DNA from: CBDCYN01 sp965224205
Lineage (GTDB): Bacteria; Planctomycetota; Phycisphaerae; Phycisphaerales; Phycisphaeraceae
Direction of reading: 5' to 3'
DNA length: 39,140 nucleotides
Assembly: GCA_965224205.1 (NCBI GenBank)
Contig: CBDCYN010000006.1
Span: 1-39,140 of the forward strand
This document shows, piece by piece, positions 7,908 through 15,456 of the stretch. Each line of letters begins with the position of its first letter. The first letter of the stretch is position 1. Below the pieces are notes generated by a model. That model had not been told where the DNA came from, made no database searches, and saw only the letters and a list, made by a program, of their open reading frames with translations. The translations under genes were made by a program, and so were the position numbers.

Positions 7908-8594
7908 ATGTTCAGGAAAGTCACGTGGCTCGTTGTGACCTTCGGGCTGCTACTGGGCCCAGGGGTGGATCCCGCCCAAGCCGGCAAGATCCTCGGGAAG
8001 ATCACGTTCGAGGAGAACGAAGCGACCACGGTCAGCGAACAGGGGCTGTCGAAGTCCGAACGGCTCTACGAGAAGCTTAAGAACCAGGTCGTGATCTGGG
8101 TGGATAACTTCGAGGGTGAATTCGAGGTGCCCCAGAAGAACCCGACCCTGATGCAAGGCGGCGGGCAGTTCCACCCCCCGTTGATGGTGATCGTCGCCGG
8201 GCAGACCGTGGACATGCCCAACAATGACCTGACCACACACAACGTCTACTCCAAATCCAAGGCCAAGGAGTTTGACCTGGGGATGTACCCGAAAGGCGAG
8301 TCTAAATCCGTCACGTTCGAGAAACCCGGGCTGGTCAAGCTCAAGTGCTCGATGCACCGGTCGATGCGGGCCAAGATCATGGTCCTGCCCAACCCGTACT
8401 TCGATACAGCCGACGCGGGCAAGCCGTACCGGATCAACGACCTGCCCGCTGGTGAGTACCAGGTCAATGCCTGGCGAGACGGTTTCGACGTGCAGACCCA
8501 GACGGTCACGGTCGACGAAGACGGCAAGGTCAAGCTGGATTTCCACCTCGTCGCCAAGGGCTCGCAGCCATCGAAGACCGCCAGCGCCGAATGA
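7908..8594 (+). CDS. periplasmic cupredoxin-domain protein (blue-copper-like)
   Basis: From ATG 7908 (MFRKVTWLVVTFGLLL) this encodes 228 residues with a signal peptide ending near AQA-GKI. The middle part is cupredoxin-like. His111 in TTHNVYS and the cluster KCSMHRSM (Cys147, His150, Met153) are the expected type-1 copper ligands (His, Cys, His, Met), followed by the strand AKIMVLP. The Cys-x2-His-x2-Met spacing is shorter at the Met than in plastocyanin. A C-terminal beta-sandwich (PYRINDLPAGEYQVNAWRDG) resembles a carboxypeptidase-regulatory or PEGA-type domain. The start was chosen because it gives a clean signal peptide with GAAAGG upstream. The gene precedes a di-heme peroxidase by 87 bp, probably in one operon. 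The likely role is electron delivery to, or from, that enzyme; this is inferred from context. Confidence 0.82.
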   Translation: MFRKVTWLVVTFGLLLGPGVDPAQAGKILGKITFEENEATTVSEQGLSKSERLYEKLKNQVVIWVDNFEGEFEVPQKNPTLMQGGGQFHPPLMVIVAGQTVDMPNNDLTTHNVYSKSKAKEFDLGMYPKGESKSVTFEKPGLVKLKCSMHRSMRAKIMVLPNPYFDTADAGKPYRINDLPAGEYQVNAWRDGFDVQTQTVTVDEDGKVKLDFHLVAKGSQPSKTASAE

Positions 8595-8681
8595 ACTAGC
8601 GATCAGACCCGAAGTATCGGTACCGGGCCCTGCCTGAAAGGGCCAGCAAGGCAATGTCTCAAACCTACGAAGGGATGCAGC

Positions 8682-9875
8682 ATGTCATCGATTCACAACG
8701 TTACTCGAGGCCTCTATAGCCCGTCTATCTTGATCCTCATGCTTATTCTGGCGACCGGGTCGGCTCAGTTCGGCAACGCTGAAAGTTCCGCGTCCGACGT
8801 CAACCCGCGGGACGGCTACCTCGTCGCGGCCGGGGACGGTTTCTTCGACGAGGAGGAAGACGACGAAGAAGACTTCTCCATGACGATCGAAGAACTCGAC
8901 GCCCTCGAAACCCTCCCCGGCGGCCTCGGGGCGCTGCCCGACGAGATCCCGGTCAACCCCGATAACCCCCAGACCCCCGAGAAGATCGAGCTGGGCCGCC
9001 TGCTGTACTTCGACAAGAGGCTCTCGGGGGACGGCTCCATGAGCTGCGCCTCGTGCCACAACCCGATCCAGGGGTACAGCGACGGCCTGCCACGGACGAT
9101 CGGTTTCAACAAGAAGGAACTGGGCCGCCACTCGCCGACGGTGCTCAACGCCGTTTACAACACCGCCCAGTTCTGGGACGGACGCGCCGCGACCCTCGAA
9201 GAACAAGCGATGGGCCCCATCATGGCCGCCGGCGAGATGAACATGGGCTCCGAGGAGCGCATGATCGAAATCCTCAACGCGGACGCGGACTACATCCAAC
9301 GGTTCGAAGAGGTCTTCGGGGAAAGCCCGTCGCTCGAGAACGTCGGCAAAGCCATCGGCGCGTTCGAGAAGACCATCGTCACCCCGAACTCCCCGTTCGA
9401 TCGGTACGCCAAGGGCGACAAGAATGCCTTAACGGATTCAGAAAAACGCGGGCTGATCCTGTTCGTGGGCAAAGCCTCGTGCGTGGGCTGCCACAACGGG
9501 GTGAACTTCACCGACAACCTGTACCACAACCTCGGGGTTAAGCAGGAGGGCCCGGCTAAGGAAGACGTCGGCCGGTTCGCGGTCACCAACGACCCGAAAG
9601 ACAAGTACGCGTTTAAGACCCCCACCGTCCGCAACGCGGAACTGACCGCCCCGTACATGCATGACGGGTCGGAGGCCACACTCATGGATGTCGTAGAGTT
9701 CTATGACAAGGGCGGCGAGCCGAACAAGCCCAATAAATCTCCACTCATGGTCCCGCTGAACCTGACCCAGCAGGAAAAAGAAGACCTCGTGGCGTTCATG
9801 AAGGCACTGAGCGGGGAACTGCCTGAGATCGAGATCCCCGCTGACCATGCTGTGACCCAGGTCGATACCGAATAG
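8682..9875 (+). CDS. di-heme cytochrome c peroxidase (CcpA/MauG family)
   Basis: This encodes 397 residues with an N-terminal signal segment (SPSILILMLILATGSAQF). Two c-type heme sites are present: CASCH at 122-126 and CVGCH at 267-271. Surrounding motifs are typical of bacterial di-heme peroxidases: LGRLLYFDKRLSGDGSMSC, SPTVLNAVYN, FWDGRAATLEEQA, KTPTVRNAELTAPYMHDG and a DVVEFYDKGG tail. Met residues of APYMHDG and GEMNMGS are candidate distal ligands. Such enzymes reduce hydrogen peroxide or oxidise a partner protein in the periplasm. An unusual acidic spacer (DEEEDDEEDFS, about residues 60-70) follows the signal peptide and could dock a basic partner. The start has GAAGGGA upstream. No methylamine-dehydrogenase genes are nearby, so a true MauG role is unlikely. 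A strong terminator follows. Confidence 0.92.
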   Translation: MSSIHNVTRGLYSPSILILMLILATGSAQFGNAESSASDVNPRDGYLVAAGDGFFDEEEDDEEDFSMTIEELDALETLPGGLGALPDEIPVNPDNPQTPEKIELGRLLYFDKRLSGDGSMSCASCHNPIQGYSDGLPRTIGFNKKELGRHSPTVLNAVYNTAQFWDGRAATLEEQAMGPIMAAGEMNMGSEERMIEILNADADYIQRFEEVFGESPSLENVGKAIGAFEKTIVTPNSPFDRYAKGDKNALTDSEKRGLILFVGKASCVGCHNGVNFTDNLYHNLGVKQEGPAKEDVGRFAVTNDPKDKYAFKTPTVRNAELTAPYMHDGSEATLMDVVEFYDKGGEPNKPNKSPLMVPLNLTQQEKEDLVAFMKALSGELPEIEIPADHAVTQVDTE

Positions 9876-9915
9876 GTGAACGACGCTGCGTCCCACGCGG
9901 CTTGACCTCAAGACC

Positions 9916-9956
9916 ACTCCACGGCGGATGACATCTATCCGCCGTGGAGTTTTTTC
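9916..9956 (+). terminator. strong rho-independent terminator
   Basis: ACTCCACGGCGGAT (9916-9929) pairs perfectly with ATCCGCCGTGGAGT (9937-9950) around a 7-nt loop and is followed by a run of T (9950-9955). It ends the cupredoxin/peroxidase transcript about 40 bp after the peroxidase stop. Confidence 0.95.
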
Positions 9957-10189
9957 TTGGGCCGCCGTGTAAGGACAGGACGAGGAGGATAGCCCGTCCT
10001 TGCAACCGTCACTGCGGGCCGCCTGATCGTAGCTAAGGAATTCGGTGAGCCAACCCCCTCTCACACATCCCCACCTCCTTCAGGGCTATCTTTTCTAACT
10101 AAGCCACCTGGGGACGATATCCCATAAACTTCTGATATTAATAATCTTAGTCTAAATTCCCATCAGACCATGCGTTCTTTAATAATTCT

Positions 10190-10219
10190 TTGAGTGGCAA
10201 GGCGCCTTGCACCGATAAT
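10190..10219 (+). promoter_or_regulatory. candidate promoter with a perfect palindromic operator in the spacer
   Basis: TTGAGT (10190-10195) and GATAAT (10214-10219) are separated by 18 bp, a reasonable -35/-10 pair. The spacer contains GCAAGGCGCCTTGC (10197-10210), a perfect 14-bp palindrome. A dyad between -35 and -10 is where MerR-family regulators bind, although their spacers are usually 19-20 bp; a simple repressor would also fit. The surrounding 10110-10230 region is much more AT-rich than the genes, as expected for a promoter. It would drive the outer-membrane barrel gene at 10313. Confidence 0.6.
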
Positions 10220-10239
10220 AAAGGGCATTGCAGCTGTAG

Positions 10240-10277
10240 CCAGTCTTACCTTCCGCAGTTGAAGGATAACCGACTGG
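10240..10277 (+). promoter_or_regulatory. stem-loop in the 5' leader of the barrel gene
   Basis: CCAGTC (10240-10245) pairs with GACTGG (10272-10277), and within it CCTTC (10249-10253) pairs with GAAGG (10261-10265). The structure would lie about 20 nt downstream of the candidate transcription start and end 35 nt before the ATG. It may stabilise the message or regulate translation. No riboswitch class is recognised. Confidence 0.45.
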
Positions 10278-10312
10278 TCTGGTATTCGACCCGAATCTGA
10301 AAGGATAAGATT

Positions 10313-11173
10313 ATGAATCACAGAATTTTAGAATCATTCTTGCCGTTGGCCGTAGCCGTCATTGTCGCCGGTAGCGGCAGCTTCGCGCTTGCCGACCCAC
10401 AGTGGAAGCCGATCGAGTTCAACACGATCTTTGACGATTGGAAGGACCCGTGGATCGGCCCGCCGGACGGCTCGAGCGGCGCCCCACGGCAGGGCTGGCT
10501 CAACACGTTTGACGGGTTCTTCACCAAAGAATGGCACCTGGCTTATGCCTGGACCAAGAACGCCGCCGGCAGCTCAGACGCCCATGTCGGGATCTTCCGC
10601 TTCCAACACCCGCTCACCAAGCGGCTATGGGTCGGCGTTGAGGCCCCTCTGATCGTCAACGTCGGCAATCAGAACGATTTCGGCGATGTCACCGTCACCG
10701 TCAAGAAGATGCTCCACGAAACCCAGGACCTGTCGATCAATACCGGGATGGGCGTGCGCCTAGCCACCGGCGACCCGGAAACCGGCGGCGACCTTTGGGG
10801 TCTATCGCCGCAGGTCAACGTGTGGAGCGACCTGGGCGGCGGCTGGTCCCTGCGGGGGGGGATCCTGTTTAACTTCACCCCGGAAGGGAACTCCCCGGCT
10901 CCCAAATCTAGCTTCCTGGGCAACGTAGCGATCGGCCACACCCTCACCGAGCACGACGCGGCGCCCTTTGGAGACTTCACGTATTACCTCGCAGCCAACA
11001 TCGCCGTCGGTCTCGGCGGTGAAGACAACGACCAATCCGTGGTGACCCTCACCCCCGGCGTGCGCACCCACCTGGGCCACGCGACGTTCTTCCTAGCCGG
11101 TGTTGAAATCCCGGTCAGCAACCCCAACCCGTTTGCCCAGAGAGTGATCCTCCAGATCGTCAAAGGGTTCTAA
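10313..11173 (+). CDS. outer-membrane beta-barrel protein (MetA-pathway 'transporter'-like)
   Basis: This encodes 286 residues with a signal peptide (LPLAVAVIVAGSGSFALA-DPQW). The rest alternates short amphipathic strands and Gly/Asp turns: WHLAYAWTKN, KRLWVGVEAPLIV, SINTGMGVRLATGDP, WSLRGGILFNFTPEG, YYLAANIAVGLGG, ATFFLAGVEIPV. It ends in VILQIVKGF, with the terminal Phe recognised by the Bam machinery. The pattern resembles the family annotated as 'transporter' or phenol-degradation MetA-like, though I cannot confirm membership. AAAGGAT precedes the ATG with good spacing. Its own promoter with an operator-like palindrome, downstream of a strong terminator, separates it from the peroxidase operon. 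Co-location suggests uptake or release of a substrate or metal linked to the redox proteins, as inference only. Confidence 0.75.
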   Translation: MNHRILESFLPLAVAVIVAGSGSFALADPQWKPIEFNTIFDDWKDPWIGPPDGSSGAPRQGWLNTFDGFFTKEWHLAYAWTKNAAGSSDAHVGIFRFQHPLTKRLWVGVEAPLIVNVGNQNDFGDVTVTVKKMLHETQDLSINTGMGVRLATGDPETGGDLWGLSPQVNVWSDLGGGWSLRGGILFNFTPEGNSPAPKSSFLGNVAIGHTLTEHDAAPFGDFTYYLAANIAVGLGGEDNDQSVVTLTPGVRTHLGHATFFLAGVEIPVSNPNPFAQRVILQIVKGF

Positions 11174-11244
11174 AGAGAGGATCGATCCGCCTCTAGCTTG
11201 AGCATGGTCTCGTGCTTAAGTTTTCGGTCACCCTCTCAGCAAGC

Positions 11245-11310
11245 CGCGACCGTCAGGCGGCGGGATTCGTCGGTTTTTTTTACCACGAAACCCGTTGCTT
11301 GACGGTCGCG
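11245..11310. repeat. REP-like long hairpin repeat, copy 1
   Basis: The left arm 11245-11270 (CGCGACCGTCAGGCGGCGGG, then ATTCGT) pairs with the right arm 11285-11310, giving a stem of about 26 bp with four mismatches and a 14-nt loop containing a run of eight T. The arm motif (AAGCCGCGACCGTSAGGC) recurs at 32117-32204 and 38841-38870. I recall similar sequences as common between planctomycete genes, but this needs a search. It lies between the barrel gene and the TPR gene and could act as a terminator or mRNA stabiliser. Confidence 0.75.
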
Positions 11311-11426
11311 TCGCGCGCGGAGGAAGTGGTTCAAAAATCCCCAGCCAACACGGCGTTCGTGCATCACACCACACGACGCACCAACGCCCGATTGCAAGCG
11401 GATACCGAAAAGATACGCTGGATCCC

Positions 11427-12518
11427 ATGAATCCAACCGACGGGTCCGATTCAACCCCCTCCCATCCAAAGGTCCACCAACCGGGGACATGGGTCGTCGT
11501 GTTCCTGTTAGCTGCGGGCTGCCTCGCGGGGCTGATCGCCGTTTCTTATTGGCGATCGCGGGTGGTAGCCACTGAGGCGAACAACGTCTCCACAGGCGAT
11601 CCGGTATCAAGCCGTTGGGACCCCGCCCAAGCCCGCCAGGAGCTCGAGCCCCTTCAGCAGCGGTTCGCGGGAGCGGTCGAGGCCCGAGCCAAGGGCCTCA
11701 AGCCGATCATCGATGCCCTGGAAGAGTTCCTTACCCGCTACCCCCGGTACGCCCCGGGCCACACCCTCATGGGGCAAGTGCTCCTAAAAAACGGTCAGAG
11801 CGGCCCCGCGATCGAGCACCTGACCCTCAGCCTCGAGCTCGACGGCCAGCAGCCGGAAGTCCACATCCTCGCCGGCACGGTCGAGTATCAAAACCGGCGG
11901 TTCGACCGTGCCCAGCACCACTATTCCATGGCCGTGGGCTTAGCGCCTAGCCAACTGCGTTACCGGCTGCACCTGGCCCAGGCCCAGATCCGGCTCAAGC
12001 AATACGACGAGGCCCGACGCGGCCTGCTTGAAGCCCTGCGGATCGACTCGTCGTCACACGAGGCGTACGCCACCCTTGCGGATCTCTACGCCACCCAGAA
12101 CAAGCTAACCCTGGCCTTGTCGATGATCCACAAAGCCCTCGAGAACACGCCCGTGGCTCAGCGGGACCGGCGGGTGACCTATACCCTCCGCCAAGCCCAG
12201 CTGCTACGACGCGATAACCAGCCCCAAGAAGCCCTGCTGGCGCTGCAATCCTTAAACGCGATCGAGCAGGATACCGAGCCGGTTCTAGAAAACACCGCCC
12301 TGTGCTGGGCGATGATGGACCGACCCGAAGAGGCCGCAGCGGTGTATGAGCGAGCGCTGGCATCTGACCCCACCGCGTGGCGGCACGCCGCGGCCGCGGC
12401 CCGGTGGCGGATCCAGGCCGGCCAAAAACAAGCCGCCCACGCCCACCTCGAAACCCTCCGCAAGATCAACCCCAGGGCTGATCAGCTAGAGGAATTGAAA
12501 GAGCTTTTGGACCGGTAG
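11427..12518 (+). CDS. membrane-anchored TPR protein
   Basis: From ATG 11427 (MNPTDGSDSTPSHPK) this encodes 363 residues. A short cytoplasmic leader precedes one membrane segment (WVVVFLLAAGCLAGLIAVSYW, about 22-42), and the rest is predicted outside. Tandem tetratricopeptide repeats fill about 90-340, with the canonical spacing of Gly, Tyr, Ala and Pro: YAPGHTLMGQVLLKNGQ, PEVHILAGTVEYQNRRF, YRLHLAQAQIRLKQYDEA, HEAYATLADLYATQNKL, NTALCWAMMDRPEEAAAVYE. TPR domains bind proteins, so a scaffold role is likely. An in-frame extension to 11295 would run through the REP-like hairpin and is rejected. No functional partner is evident: the neighbours are a barrel gene upstream and a convergent permease gene. 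Confidence 0.85.
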   Translation: MNPTDGSDSTPSHPKVHQPGTWVVVFLLAAGCLAGLIAVSYWRSRVVATEANNVSTGDPVSSRWDPAQARQELEPLQQRFAGAVEARAKGLKPIIDALEEFLTRYPRYAPGHTLMGQVLLKNGQSGPAIEHLTLSLELDGQQPEVHILAGTVEYQNRRFDRAQHHYSMAVGLAPSQLRYRLHLAQAQIRLKQYDEARRGLLEALRIDSSSHEAYATLADLYATQNKLTLALSMIHKALENTPVAQRDRRVTYTLRQAQLLRRDNQPQEALLALQSLNAIEQDTEPVLENTALCWAMMDRPEEAAAVYERALASDPTAWRHAAAAARWRIQAGQKQAAHAHLETLRKINPRADQLEELKELLDR

Positions 12519-12795
12519 GCTTCTTACAAAATATCGGAGGGCCGGGCAGCCCCGCTATTCATAATAGGGTTTTGGGTAGTCCTGAAGAGGAAAGGATGCG
12601 TGAGAAGGGGCTGGCCCACCGAAACCCTTAGCAGCGGTCTGCCAGCCCGCAGCTGGAGCCTCGTTGACAACAATCGGTCCTTACCTGTGCAGGACTACCA
12701 ACATCCTTCAGATGCACCAGTGCGGGGCATCGAAGTATCCCGTATGACCCACGATGAGATAGGGCACGTCATACGGCCCGCTCAGACATCCCCCC

Positions 12796-13947
12796 TTACG
12801 TCTTGATCGTGCTCAGCATCCCCGCCGCGATCGGCAACACGATCACCACCGGCAGCCACGCCGAGGCCACCGGGTTCAGACGCAGCCCCTCCCCCAGCCC
12901 CGGGATCTGCGGCACCCCCACCTGGATCAGGATCAGCCCCGCCGCCCAAACCCCCAGGCACACCCCCGCGGCTTTGACCCCCTGCATCATCAGGTTCACC
13001 GGTTCCCGGGTGAGGAAAAACGGCAGCCCCAGGATCAGCACCAGGACGTTGAGCACCAGCAGGCTCAGCCGGCTGTGCATGATCCGGTACAGCGACGCGG
13101 CCTGCTGACGGTCGGCCGCGGCCAGTTCGCGCAGCTGCGAGAGGCTCAGCAGCATCGGGTAGATCTTCGCCTGCCGGGCCATGAGCGTCTGCGGCGATAG
13201 CGAGGTCGCGAAGAAATCAATCGACCGGGGCCCCTCATCAGCCGCGGTACCGATCGAAGGCCGCTGCGGGGTCGGGTCGATCACCATCCCCCCCACGAGT
13301 TCCCACCCGCGGCGCGTCTCGTCCCAGAACGCCTGTTCAGCGGTGACCCGCTCCACAGCCCGGCCCGAGCCGTCACGCACGAGGATGGTCACCCCGGTGA
13401 GCATCGCCTGCCCGGCGGTGTCTTGGAACCCGGTAGCGCTAAACAGGTGGCCCCGCTCGTCCGGGGCGTACTGGATATCAAACCCGCTGATCGACCGATG
13501 GCGGACCTGGGACTTCGACCTCGCCAGCTTCCCAGCCAGCTTCGGGATCACCAGCTCCTGGTTCGGGAAGGTCAGCGCGTTGAGCACGCAACCCACGATC
13601 ACGATCGGCGCGCACAACCGGTACATGCTGATCCCGCTGGTGACCATCGCCACCAGCTCCCGCGTGCGGGTCAGGGACGAGAATGTAAACCCCATCGCCG
13701 CCACGACCAGCAGACCCGAGAAGAACACGTACAGCAACACCGCCACCGGGCCGTAGTAGTCGGCGATCGTCCACAGCGTCCCCAGCACCACCGACCCCAT
13801 CTCATCGCCCCGCGCTCGGCCTGCCGAGAGGAACTCGTCGAGGTCCACGATCAGGTCCACCACCAGGAACAGCGTCATAAACACCAGCATCAGGATCAAA
13901 AAATTGATCAGGAACAGGCGGACGAGATAGCGGTCAAGCCGTGTCAT
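12796..13947 (-). CDS. LptF/LptG-family (YjgP/YjgQ) permease
   Basis: From ATG 13947 (MTRLDRYLVRLFL) this encodes 383 residues with the LptF/G layout. Three N-terminal membrane segments (LILMLVFMTLFLVVDLIVDL, YGPVAVLLYVFFSGLLVVAA, CAPIVIVGCVLNALTF) are followed by a periplasmic jellyroll domain of about 160 residues (NQELVIPKLAGKL through SLSPQTLMARQ) and three C-terminal segments (LSLLVLNVLVLILGLPFFL, GVCLGVWAAGLILIQVG, WLPVVIVLPIAAGML). In LPS export, LptF and LptG pair with the ATPase LptB to lift lipopolysaccharide from the inner membrane. Only one permease is here, so its partner must be elsewhere. The start is chosen for the typical LDRYLVR N-terminus; a longer frame to 14010 would enter the dispersed repeat. 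I cannot decide between LptF and LptG. Confidence 0.85.
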   Translation of the reverse strand: MTRLDRYLVRLFLINFLILMLVFMTLFLVVDLIVDLDEFLSAGRARGDEMGSVVLGTLWTIADYYGPVAVLLYVFFSGLLVVAAMGFTFSSLTRTRELVAMVTSGISMYRLCAPIVIVGCVLNALTFPNQELVIPKLAGKLARSKSQVRHRSISGFDIQYAPDERGHLFSATGFQDTAGQAMLTGVTILVRDGSGRAVERVTAEQAFWDETRRGWELVGGMVIDPTPQRPSIGTAADEGPRSIDFFATSLSPQTLMARQAKIYPMLLSLSQLRELAAADRQQAASLYRIMHSRLSLLVLNVLVLILGLPFFLTREPVNLMMQGVKAAGVCLGVWAAGLILIQVGVPQIPGLGEGLRLNPVASAWLPVVIVLPIAAGMLSTIKT

Positions 13948-13994
13948 CAGCGAAGAAGCAACCCTCAGGCATCGAGCGCCGCGGCAGAGATTAT

Positions 13995-14089
13995 ACGCAC
14001 CGCGTATCAAAATACCGTGTCGGGCACACGCTGCACACCGGGCATCGCCTCGCCGGGTCCACCCGATAGGTCGTCATCTCATCCCCGGC
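13995..14089 (+). repeat. dispersed ~100-nt repeat family, copy 2
   Basis: This begins ACGCACCGCGTATCAAAATA, identical to copy 1 over its first 22 bases, then diverges but keeps the landmarks GTCGGGCACACG, CTGCACACCG, CGCCGGGTCC and TCATCCCCGG. It lies just upstream of the LptF/G gene, in the opposite orientation to it. Confidence 0.72.
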
Positions 14090-14814
14090 TCTAGCTGCCG
14101 GCTGCCCACCCGCAACGGTTGAGGATCCCGGGCACGAGCCCTCTCATCACAACCCTACCTCAACAGGCCTCCCCTCGGAGGGATAGGGCTCGCCCCATCG
14201 TCTAGTGCTGGGGCTCGTTCCGCAATCAGAAGTCGCCGCTGAAAAACTCTCGATAGCAATCCAAAATCCCCCACCACAGCATTTTCAGGGTTGATATAGA
14301 TCCCACGGCACAGCCAGGTGTCATGAAGAGCCCGATTCCTCACGGGCGCGGCTGGCTACGAACATCGACAGCCATCCAGAAAACGCTCTAAAGATCTGCA
14401 AACGCCAATATTACACCGCCCGGAGTGGGTTTTTCAGGGGTCTCAAAAAAAAAAAAAACATCTCACGGCGCAAGATCTCTCCGTGGTGCGGTTAACCCTA
14501 ACAGAAGAGAAGAGACCGCCGTCGAGCCGGTGAACCTCGGCGGGGTGACCCAGATCGCTGTCGACCCGGGTGTTGTGAATCGAGATTCAGCCCTCGAAGG
14601 GCGGCCGCCTCGTCGCGACACGGTTAGACGCGGCGGCGGGTACGGCTACGAAGGGGTTTGCGGACGAAGGGGTTCCCCAGCAGGGTCCCCCCCTAAAAAA
14701 CTGACGCGTCGTCCATCGCGGCGACCGCGAGAACGATACCGCTACGCACACAAGCAACGGGCTGTTTCTACCCGTGGGGAGTTTCTTTCACCGCCGCCTT
14801 ATCTGGGAATAACC
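14090..14814. other. 725-bp intergenic region, no supported gene
   Basis: This lies between the permease and the sigma-factor gene. A run of 13 A occurs at about 14446-14458. The sigma-factor frame is open back to 14425, but that stretch (rich in Arg and Gly) does not resemble protein and is treated as leader. A 62-codon minus frame at 14155-14343 is not supported. I see no clear promoter; an ECF-type autoregulated promoter would be expected close to 14815. Confidence 0.4.
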
Positions 14815-15444
14815 ATGAGGATCAACCGCACCGCACACGGTCCTGAAACGACGGACCACCAGGAGAACGGGAACATTTCTTACGATCAAACCCTGGGGGA
14901 CCGTCTCCTCAATGCCGACGGGTCCGTCCTGGCGGATATCCTCGCCTCGTACGGCCCGAAAGTCGCCGGGCAGCTCCGCAAAACGTTCACCCCGCTCGAC
15001 GATCACGACATCGATGACATCCTCCAGGCGGCGTTGATCTGCCTGTGGCGTAACGCCCCGAGGTACAACGCCAGCCGCTCATCGGTGCGGGCGTATTTCT
15101 ACACGATCGCCCGAAGCAAAGCGATCGACCTGCTGCGGCGCCGGTCGACCTACGACGATCTGAAGCAGAAAGTCCGACGGGTCAGGCCCGTCACCAACCC
15201 GCCGCCCGCTCCGGACGAATCGCTGATCAACCGCTGCCGGGTGGCGGTCCTGCGACGGGTGCTCAACGACCTGTCGGGAATCGACCGTGTGATCATCCTC
15301 GCCAGCACCGACGGCGGGCACTGGGCCAAAGACCTCGAACGACGATTGGGGATACCCGCTCAAAAGATCCATCTCCGGGGGTATCGGATCAAGAACAGGA
15401 TCCGAAAGATCATGAAGGGCCGCCTCAATGATGAACAAGGCTAA
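14815..15444 (+). CDS. ECF-type RNA polymerase sigma factor
   Basis: From ATG 14815 (MRINRTAHGPETTD) this encodes 209 residues. Region 2 is seen in LDDHDIDDILQAALICLWRN followed by SSVRAYFYTIARSKAIDLLR, matching the core-binding and -10-recognition helices. Region 4 lies near the C-terminus (LNDLSGIDRVIILA through KDLERRLGIPAQKIHLRGYR), where the helix-turn-helix recognises the -35 element. Spacing and size fit an extracytoplasmic-function sigma factor. It is followed 12 bp later by an RskA-like membrane anti-sigma factor, so the pair should sense an envelope signal. The nearest candidate targets are the convergent DUF928 and CHAT genes, but no matching promoter motif could be defined by eye. 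Confidence 0.85.
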   Translation: MRINRTAHGPETTDHQENGNISYDQTLGDRLLNADGSVLADILASYGPKVAGQLRKTFTPLDDHDIDDILQAALICLWRNAPRYNASRSSVRAYFYTIARSKAIDLLRRRSTYDDLKQKVRRVRPVTNPPPAPDESLINRCRVAVLRRVLNDLSGIDRVIILASTDGGHWAKDLERRLGIPAQKIHLRGYRIKNRIRKIMKGRLNDEQG

Positions 15445-15456
15445 GCGAGCGGCGCC

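Noticed and set aside
7908..9875. Reading the cupredoxin/di-heme pair as a methylamine dehydrogenase maturation locus
   Set aside because: No mauA, mauB or other mau genes are nearby, and the di-heme protein equally fits ordinary CcpA peroxidases.
12730..12765. AGTATCCCGTATGACC resembles the sequence after copy 1 of the dispersed repeat
   Set aside because: Only about 20 bases match loosely and none of the family's main landmarks are nearby.
14425..14814. N-terminal extension of the sigma factor
   Set aside because: The stretch is Arg/Gly-rich, passes through a poly-A run and precedes a start that matches normal ECF sigma length.
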